Shown: one piece after another, positions 58,055 to 64,000 of the stretch
Numbering within the stretch: the first letter of the stretch is position 1
Layout: every line of letters starts with the position of its first letter
Assembly: GCF_003002815.1 (NCBI RefSeq)
Contig: NZ_PVTF01000012.1
Coordinates: forward strand, 186,001 to 250,000
Direction: 5' to 3'
Source: Umezawaea tangerina
GTDB lineage: Bacteria; Actinomycetota; Actinomycetes; Mycobacteriales; Pseudonocardiaceae
DNA: 64,000 bases
The notes under the pieces: generated by a model
Seen by the model: only the letters and a program-made list of their open reading frames with translations
The model's database searches: none
Told to the model about the DNA's origin: nothing
Made by a program: the position numbers and the translations under genes

Positions 58055-58438
58055 GTGGCCACTCCGGAGAACTTCTACGAAGCGGTGGGCGGGTACGACA
58101 CCTTCCACCGCATCGTCGCGCGCTTCTACCAGGAGGTGGCGACCGACGAGGTGCTGCGACCGCTGTACCCGGAGGAGGACCTCGGCCCCGCCGAGGAGCG
58201 CTTCCGGATGTTCCTCATGCAGTACTGGGGCGGTCCGCACACCTACTCCGACCAGCGCGGCCACCCGAGGCTTCGGATGCGGCACCAGCCGTTCTCCATC
58301 GGCCCGGTCGAACGCGACGCCTGGCTGCGCTGCATGAAGATCGCCGTCGACGAGGAGGACCTGGCGCCCGAGCACCGCGCGCAGCTCTGGGCCTACCTGG
58401 AGATGGCCGCGAACAGCCTCATGAACGCCTGGGTCTGA
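58055..58438 (+). CDS. glbO: Truncated haemoglobin, group II (GlbO)
   Basis: 127 residues of a 2-on-2 globin: [64 protein letters not shown] with the proximal His in LRMRHQPF and TyrCD1-type residues. Group II members bind oxygen tightly and are linked to respiration and protection from nitric oxide. GTG 58055 has AGGA upstream. Position equals Rv2470. Confidence 0.96.
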   Translation: MATPENFYEAVGGYDTFHRIVARFYQEVATDEVLRPLYPEEDLGPAEERFRMFLMQYWGGPHTYSDQRGHPRLRMRHQPFSIGPVERDAWLRCMKIAVDEEDLAPEHRAQLWAYLEMAANSLMNAWV

Positions 58439-58509
58439 CCCCCTCCACCACCGCGCCCGGCCCCCGGATGGGGAGACCCACGCCACCCCGAATGGCAGGA
58501 TGAACACTC

Positions 58510-60105
58510 GTGCGACGATCCTCCGACCTCCAACCAGAGATCGCCGACGAGTCCGCCTGGTGGCGCGACGCGGTGTTCTACCAGGTGTACGTCCGCTCCT
58601 TCGCCGACTCGAACAACGACGGCATCGGCGACCTGGACGGCATCCGCTCCCGGCTCGGCTACCTGGAGCTGCTGGGCGTCGACGCGCTGTGGCTGACGCC
58701 GTTCTACCGCTCGCCGATGGCCGACCACGGCTACGACGTGTCGCACCCCAGGGACGTGGACCCGATGTTCGGCGACCTGGCCGCGTTCGACGCGCTGGTC
58801 GCCGACGCGCACTCGCACAACATGCGGATCACCATCGACCTGGTCCCGAACCACACCAGCGACCGGCACGACTGGTTCCAGGCGGCGCTCGCCGCGGGAC
58901 CCGGCAGCCGTGAGCGCTCGCGCTACGTCTTCCGCGACGGCTCGGGCTACGACGGCTCGCAGCCGCCGAACAACTGGACGAGCATCTTCGGCGGGCCCGC
59001 GTGGACCCGCGTCCGCGACGGCCAGTGGTACCTGCACCTGTTCGCCCCGCAGCAGCCGGACCTGAACTGGGACAACCCGGAGGTCCACGCCGACCTGGAG
59101 CAGACGCTGCGGTTCTGGCTCGACCGCGGGGTCGACGGCTTCCGCATCGACGTGGCGCACGGCATGGCGAAGCCCTTCGACCTGCCGAACATGGACCCGC
59201 GCTCGCTCGGCACGTCCGGGGTGCTCAGGGATGACGTCCGCGACCCCCGGTTCGACGACGACGGCGTGCACGAGATCCACCGGATGATCCGCAAGGTCCT
59301 GGACTCCTACCCCGGCCGGATGGCCGTCGGCGAGGTCTGGGTGACCGACGACGAGCGGTTCGCCCGCTACATCCGGCCCGACGAGCTGCACCTGGCGTTC
59401 AACTTCCGGCTGGTCGAGGCCGGGTTCGACGCCGACCAGGTGCGGTCGGCGATCGACCACTCCCTGGGCGCCGTCCAGCCGCTGGGCACACCGCCCACGT
59501 GGACGCTGTCGAACCACGACGTGGTGCGGCACGTGACCCGCTACGGCGGCGGGGCGCTCGGCGAGAAGCGGGCGCGGGCGATGATCCTGGTGGAGCTGGC
59601 GCTGCCCGGCGTCGTGTACCTGTACAACGGCGAGGAGCTGGGCCTGCCGAACGTCGAGCTGCCCGAGTGGGCGCTGCAGGACCCGACCTGGGAGCGCTCC
59701 GGGCACACCGAGCGCGGGCGGGACGGCTGCCGCGTGCCGATCCCGTGGGAGGGCGACGTCCCGCCGTTCGGGTTCTCGCAGAACGCGCACACGTGGCTGC
59801 CGGTACCCAACGAGTGGAACCACCTGACGGCCGAGGCGCAGCTCGAAGACCCCGGTTCGATGCTGTCGCTCTACCGGCACGCCTTGGAGCTGCGCAAGAC
59901 GCAGCAGGCGATCTCGGGTGACGAGCTGGAGTGGTACGGCGCCCCTCCCGGCTGCTTCGCGTTCCGCCGCAAGGGCGGGGGGCTCATCTGCGCCCTCAAC
60001 ACCTCCGGCGCGTCGGTCCCGTTGCCGCCCGGCGAGATCCTGATCTCCAGCGGTCCCATGGACGGCGCGCAGCTGCCCCCGGACACCTCGGTGTGGCTGG
60101 TCTGA
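58510..60105 (+). CDS. aglA: Alpha-glucosidase, GH13 family (AglA-like)
   Basis: 531 residues of a GH13 alpha-glucosidase/oligo-1,6-glucosidase type. YVRSFADSNNDGIGDLDGIRSRLGYL is the start of the barrel. Catalytic residues lie in GVDGFRIDVAHGM (nucleophile Asp), RMAVGEVWV (acid Glu) and WTLSNHDVVRH (transition-state Asp). A C-terminal beta domain ends at LPPDTSVWLV. It hydrolyses or transfers alpha-glucosyl units, e.g. from maltose, isomaltose or trehalose-related sugars. GTG start with AGGA about 10 nt before it. Rv2471 in M. tuberculosis has the same position after glbO. Confidence 0.94.
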   Translation: MRRSSDLQPEIADESAWWRDAVFYQVYVRSFADSNNDGIGDLDGIRSRLGYLELLGVDALWLTPFYRSPMADHGYDVSHPRDVDPMFGDLAAFDALVADAHSHNMRITIDLVPNHTSDRHDWFQAALAAGPGSRERSRYVFRDGSGYDGSQPPNNWTSIFGGPAWTRVRDGQWYLHLFAPQQPDLNWDNPEVHADLEQTLRFWLDRGVDGFRIDVAHGMAKPFDLPNMDPRSLGTSGVLRDDVRDPRFDDDGVHEIHRMIRKVLDSYPGRMAVGEVWVTDDERFARYIRPDELHLAFNFRLVEAGFDADQVRSAIDHSLGAVQPLGTPPTWTLSNHDVVRHVTRYGGGALGEKRARAMILVELALPGVVYLYNGEELGLPNVELPEWALQDPTWERSGHTERGRDGCRVPIPWEGDVPPFGFSQNAHTWLPVPNEWNHLTAEAQLEDPGSMLSLYRHALELRKTQQAISGDELEWYGAPPGCFAFRRKGGGLICALNTSGASVPLPPGEILISSGPMDGAQLPPDTSVWLV

Positions 60106-60114
60106 CGGCGGGTG

Positions 60115-60647
60115 CTCAGCGGCCGTCCAGGCGCGGGTGGTCCTCGCCGAAGACCATCGGGTGCCGCTCGCACTGCTCGATGAACTCCGCCGGGAAGCCG
60201 ACGGAGAAGCCGGTCGCGGAGTCCAGGCGCAGCACGGCCTCCGGTGGCAGCACGTCCACGGCGCCCAGGTCGTCGGCCAGCTGCTCGACCGTGCCGGCGC
60301 TCGACCGTGCCGGCGCCGATGATCGGGTGCACGGACCGGGACTTGGCCAGGTACCAGGCGATCGCCACCTGCGCCGGGGTGGCGGAGACGCCGGCGGCCA
60401 CCTCGCGCACGGTCTCCTCGATCGGCGTGTGCCGGTCCCGCACGTGCACCCAGTACACGTCGACGTGGTCGACGCGCAGCCGCCGGAGGCTGTTGTCCAG
60501 TGAGCGCATCAGGTTCTTGCGGTGGTTGCCCGCGGCGTTGAGGTCCGCGGTCAGGCGGTGGGCGTCGTCGGTAGCGAACCCCGTGGCGCCCAGGAACAGT
60601 TCGGAGACCCGAAGGCCCGTCCTCCCGAAAAGCCGGTACCTCGTCAC
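60115..60647 (-). pseudogene. Decayed aldo/keto reductase gene
   Basis: Starts with RYRLFGRTGLRVSELFLGATGF, the family N-terminus, then jumps to NAAGNHRKNLMRSLDNSLRRLRVDHVDVYWVH, having lost about 60 residues including the catalytic Asp/Tyr/Lys part. It then jumps to VSATPAQVAIAWYLAKSRSVHPIIGAGTVE with another internal loss of over 100 residues. A 16-bp tandem duplication (60283-60298 and 60299-60314) shifts the frame; removing one copy restores EQLADDLGAVDVLPPEAVLRLDSATGFSVGFPAEFIEQC to the stop at 60115. Not functional. Confidence 0.85.
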
Positions 60648-60731
60648 GACTCCCGACCGGTCGCGCCGTTCCCCACGGTGGTCGTCGCGCGAGTGTTCAC
60701 GCGCGCGGCGCCGCGTGTCCACCGCGTCGGG

Positions 60732-63700
60732 TCACGCCGGGTGCAGGACGGTGTCGGGGCGGGGTTCGCGGGCCTCGCGGCAGCCGTGGCGTTCGAAGAT
60801 CGACAACGCCTCGGCCCACGTGCGGTCCGAGGCGTCGGCCTCGCCGAGCGCGGCCTGGACGGTGGCGAGGTCGCGGAGCGTGCGGGCGCGCCAGACCGGC
60901 AGGCCGAGCGCGGTCCACCACTGCAGGGAGCGTTCGAGGTAGCGGTGCGCGACCTCGGGCCTGCCCACGGCCAGCTCGAGCTCGCCCAGGGTGCGCAGCA
61001 GCAACGCCTGGCCGAAGCCGTCCTGCATGTCGTTGCACGTCGCCAGGCACTCCAGCAGGTCGCTGCGGACGGCGTCGCCGCGGCCCTGGCGGATGCGGAC
61101 CTTCGCCAGCGCCTGCACGGCGTAGGCCGACATCAGCCGGTCGCCGAGGCGGCGCAGGGTGTCGACGGCCACCTCGCCGCGGCGGGCGGCCTCGTCGTAC
61201 CTGCCCGCGGCGCGGTGCACGATCGCGAGCGAGCGGTGCGCGATGGCGGTGCCGCGGCGGTCGCCGAACGACTCGTAGGTCGCCAGGGTCCGCTCGCACG
61301 CCTCCAGGGCGGCGTCCAGCTCGCCCTGTTCGGTCAGCACCCGGCCGAGCTCGTGCACGGCCTGGGCGACGGCGTGCGGCTCGCCGAGGGCGCGCAGCTC
61401 GGCCAGTGCGAGGTCGAGGGACTCGCGGGACTTCGCCAGCAGGCCGTGCTCGCGCTGCACGGTGCTCAACGCCAGCCGCGCCGACGCCTGGCCGTGCGCG
61501 TCGGAGGTGTGCGCGTACGCCTCCAGCGCCTGCTCGTAGTACAGGGCGGCCTCGTCGAAGCGGTCCTGCTCGTAGCGCAGCCAGCCGAGCCCCGCGAGCA
61601 GCCGGGCCTCGCCGTCGCGGTCGCCGACCCGGCGGGCGGCCTCCAGCGCGGCGGAGTGGGTGCGCCACCACTGGCCGAACAGGTTGCGCACCGAGAACCG
61701 CGACGAGCACAGGGCCGCGGCGAGCCGGGTCGCGATGTCGGTGAGGTCCAGCTCGCTGATCCGCTCGACCACGCCGACCAGGTCGGTCTGCTCGGCGTCG
61801 AACCAGGCCTCCGGGTCGGTCAGCAGCTCGTCGGTGAGGTCCTGCCCCAGGTAGGACGACGTGCTCGGCTGGGCGGAGACCTCCAGGGTGGCGTGCGGCA
61901 TCCGTTGACCCGCGGTCTCGACGAGGGCCAGCCAGCACTCGGCCGCGCGCGTGCACGCCGCCCTGACCTCGGCGCCGGACTCCTCGGCCTCCCCGCGCTC
62001 GCGGGCGAACGCGCGGGTCAGGTCGTGCAGCTGGTAGCGGAGCGCGCCGCTCTCGTCGCTGGTCACGACGTCGAGCAGCTGCGCGTCGACGAGCCGTTCG
62101 ACGACCTCCTCGCCGTCCTCGGGCGAGCAGTCGATCAGCGGGGCGACCAGCCAGCCGCCGAACGTGGACACGTCGAGCAGCCCGATCCGGCGCAGCGCGG
62201 CCCGTTCCCGCTCGGCCAGGCCGTCGTAGCTCAGCGCGAGGCTGCCGCGGACCTCCAGGTCGCCCATCGTCAGCTCCTGGAGCACCCGGCGCTGCACGCG
62301 CAGCCGTTCGGCCAACCGGGAGAGCTTCCAGTGCGGCCGGGCGGCCAGGCGCGCGCCCGCGATGCGCACGGCCAGCGGCAGCCGTCCGCACAGCCGCACG
62401 AGGTCGTGCGCGGCGTCCGGCTCGGCCGCGGCCCGGCCGTCGCCGATGACCCGGTCCAGCAGCTCGAACGCCGCCGCGTCGTCGAGGACGCTCAGGTCCA
62501 GCTGGGAGGCGCCACCGAGCGCCCCGAGCCGTTCCCGGCTGGTCACGAGCACCGCGCAGGCCGCGCCGCCGGGCAGCAGCGGGCGGACCTGGCGCTCGTC
62601 GGCGGCGTTGTCCAGGACCACCAGGACCCGCCGGTCGGCCAGCAGCGTGCGGTAGAGGCGGGCGCGTTCGTCCAGGTCGGCCGGGATCGCCGCGTCGGCC
62701 ACGCCGAGCGCGCGCAGGAACCCCGCGAGCACTTCGGCGGGGTCGGCCCGCACGGCCTGGACACCGCGCAGCGTGGCGTAGAGCTGGCCGTCCGGGAAGT
62801 GCGCGCGGACGGCGTGCGCGACGTGCATGGCCAACGTCGACTTGCCCGCACCCGGCTTGCCGGAGATCGCGCACAGCCGGACCGCGGTGCCCTCCGCCGA
62901 CAGGTGCCCGGTCAGCTCGGCGACCTCGGCCGACCGGCCGGTGAAGTCGGCGATGTCGAACGGCAGCTGGCTCGGCCGGTGCGGCACGACCGGCGGCTCC
63001 GCGGCGTCCGGCCTCGACGCGGCAGGGGCGGTGGGCCCGTCGTCGGCGCGCAGGATCCGGTCGTGCGTCGACCGCAGCGCCTGCCCCGGTTCCAGGCCCA
63101 GCTCGTCCAGCAGGACCCGGCGGCCCTCCTGGTAACAGGCGAGGGCGTCCGCCTGCCTGCCCGACTGGTAGAGCGCCAGCATGAGCTGGCTGCGCAGGCG
63201 TTCGCGCAACGGGTGCGCGGTGACGGCGGCGCTCAGCTCGGGGACCAGCGCGTCACCGCGGCCGATCGCCAGGTCCGCGTCCACCCGGTCCTCCAGGGCG
63301 GCCAGCCGCAGCTCCTCCAGCCGGGACCGCTCGGCCTCGGCCCACGCTCCTTGAGCGCCGCCGAGGGCCGGTCCGCGCCACACCGACAGCGCGGCGGTGA
63401 AGCGCGCGGCGGCCTCCTCGATGTCACCCTCGGCCAGCGCCCGACGGCCGGCGCCGACCTCGGCGGTGAACACGTGCAGGTCGACCAGGTCCGACGCGGC
63501 GTCGAGCAGGTAACCGCCGCCGCTGCGGCCCAGCACGTCGGCGTCGTCGCCGAACGCCCGGCGCAGCGTGGACACGTAGGTGTAGACGGCGGCACGGGTC
63601 TGCTCCGGCGGGTCGTCACCCCAGACGGCGTCGACCAGCTGTTCCTGCGACACCACCCGGCCCGCGTGCACGGCCAGCAGCGCCAGCAGCGTGCGCGGCT

Positions 63701-63770
63701 TGGGCCCGCCGACCGGCACGGCGGTACCGGAGCGGTACGCCTCCACCGGTCCGAGGACCCGAAACTCCAT
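60732..63770 (-). CDS. SARP/AfsR-type regulator: BTAD, NB-ARC and TPR domains
   Basis: 1012 residues. The N-terminal OmpR-type DNA-binding domain (MEFRVLGPVEAYRSGTAVPVGGPKPRTLLALLAVHAGRVVS) is followed by the BTAD domain to about 250 (LRERLRSQLMLALYQSGRQADALACYQEGRRVLLDELGLEPG). Next come the NB-ARC ATPase with Walker A GKPGAGKST near 300 and LVVLDNAADER (Walker B), a winged-helix region, and C-terminal tetratricopeptide repeats from about 700. Such proteins activate secondary metabolite clusters, sometimes from nearby. No biosynthetic genes are visible in this window next to it; they may lie to the right. ATG 63770 has GGGGGAG upstream. Confidence 0.93.
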   Translation of the reverse strand: MEFRVLGPVEAYRSGTAVPVGGPKPRTLLALLAVHAGRVVSQEQLVDAVWGDDPPEQTRAAVYTYVSTLRRAFGDDADVLGRSGGGYLLDAASDLVDLHVFTAEVGAGRRALAEGDIEEAAARFTAALSVWRGPALGGAQGAWAEAERSRLEELRLAALEDRVDADLAIGRGDALVPELSAAVTAHPLRERLRSQLMLALYQSGRQADALACYQEGRRVLLDELGLEPGQALRSTHDRILRADDGPTAPAASRPDAAEPPVVPHRPSQLPFDIADFTGRSAEVAELTGHLSAEGTAVRLCAISGKPGAGKSTLAMHVAHAVRAHFPDGQLYATLRGVQAVRADPAEVLAGFLRALGVADAAIPADLDERARLYRTLLADRRVLVVLDNAADERQVRPLLPGGAACAVLVTSRERLGALGGASQLDLSVLDDAAAFELLDRVIGDGRAAAEPDAAHDLVRLCGRLPLAVRIAGARLAARPHWKLSRLAERLRVQRRVLQELTMGDLEVRGSLALSYDGLAERERAALRRIGLLDVSTFGGWLVAPLIDCSPEDGEEVVERLVDAQLLDVVTSDESGALRYQLHDLTRAFARERGEAEESGAEVRAACTRAAECWLALVETAGQRMPHATLEVSAQPSTSSYLGQDLTDELLTDPEAWFDAEQTDLVGVVERISELDLTDIATRLAAALCSSRFSVRNLFGQWWRTHSAALEAARRVGDRDGEARLLAGLGWLRYEQDRFDEAALYYEQALEAYAHTSDAHGQASARLALSTVQREHGLLAKSRESLDLALAELRALGEPHAVAQAVHELGRVLTEQGELDAALEACERTLATYESFGDRRGTAIAHRSLAIVHRAAGRYDEAARRGEVAVDTLRRLGDRLMSAYAVQALAKVRIRQGRGDAVRSDLLECLATCNDMQDGFGQALLLRTLGELELAVGRPEVAHRYLERSLQWWTALGLPVWRARTLRDLATVQAALGEADASDRTWAEALSIFERHGCREAREPRPDTVLHPA

Positions 63771-63836
63771 GTGCTCCCCCAGCGGGCCGTGCACCGATCA
63801 CCACCGTAGCCGTTCCGCCGACCGGGTGGCCCGCGC

Positions 63837-64000
63837 TCACACGAGCAGCGGGAGCATGGAGTGCCTGCGGCGGACGATCGCGCCGAACCGGGCGTCGATG
63901 CGCAGCCACGAGTCCGTGGCCGTCACGCGCACCTCGTCCTCCTCGGACGTGCCGAGGAAACCCATGCCGGACAACGCGAACAGGCACCGCAGCGGCACCT
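63837..64000 (-). CDS. Unknown protein, C-terminal end only (cut by window edge)
   Basis: Reading from the window edge gives RCLFALSGMGFLGTSEEDEVRVTATDSWLRIDARFGAIVRRRHSMLPLLV and a stop. The frame is open throughout, with normal codon bias, and ends 67 bp before the SARP gene start on the same strand. It is probably the end of a beta-strand-rich protein. I cannot name the family from 50 residues. Confidence 0.45.
   Translation of the reverse strand, partial: VPLRCLFALSGMGFLGTSEEDEVRVTATDSWLRIDARFGAIVRRRHSMLPLLV

Overview
The window is high-GC actinobacterial chromosome, most likely from a Pseudonocardiales genus related to Saccharothrix, Lentzea or Actinosynnema (the genus is inferred). Supporting signs are mycothiol-linked enzymes, paired ClpP subunits, a SARP/BTAD regulator with NB-ARC and TPR domains, many GTG starts, and gene order. 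The backbone follows the order known from Mycobacterium tuberculosis Rv2457c to Rv2471: clpX-clpP2-clpP1-tig (2.5-6.7 kb), then Nei-type glycosylase, rpiB, mycothiol-dependent nitroreductase, pepN, DUF5130, ctaJ, HNH protein, glbO and alpha-glucosidase (45.5-60.1 kb). About 39 kb of other DNA separates tig from the glycosylase gene.

Left part (0-20 kb): a CoA-transferase end, two hydrolases, the Clp/trigger factor proteostasis block, a lipoprotein, 0.9 kb of non-coding DNA before a LysR gene, a threonine-synthase-like gene plus hydrolase, and a LacI-controlled sugar locus (binding protein, two permeases, GH5-like hydrolase, GH38 alpha-mannosidase) with no ATPase of its own. A 170-bp palindromic MITE-like element sits exactly over the convergent stop codons before lacI.

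Middle (20.27-37.45 kb): a complete actinomycete integrative and conjugative element (AICE) in the 3' end of tRNA-Gly(TCC), bounded by identical 46-bp att repeats and by direct repeats that look like integrase arm sites. It carries int, xis, a DUF3631 ATPase, a TGT/DpdA-like gene, a primase-polymerase, an FtsK/TraB-type translocase, SpdB-like membrane proteins, a Nudix gene, a run of tiny translationally coupled ORFs, a GntR (KorSA-like) repressor with two operators, a PP2C-like phosphatase, and a low-GC PIN-domain gene as likely defence cargo. A 145-bp palindromic iteron block beside the phosphatase repeats the layout of iterons embedded in the 3' end of the DUF3631 gene.

Right part (37.6-64 kb): CynX/NimT-type transporter, phosphotransferase, TetR and ArsR regulators, an Eis-like acetyltransferase, decayed VOC and aldo/keto reductase pseudogenes, the Rv2464c-Rv2471-like block, a prolyl oligopeptidase, MscS channel and a SARP regulator. 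Between the MFS gene and the HNH gene lies an unusual small gene encoding 21 near-identical SVRIT(A) octa/nonapeptide repeats, the most novel coding feature here. Several genes appear to be transcribed without a leader, with a TANNNT hexamer 6-7 nt before the start codon.
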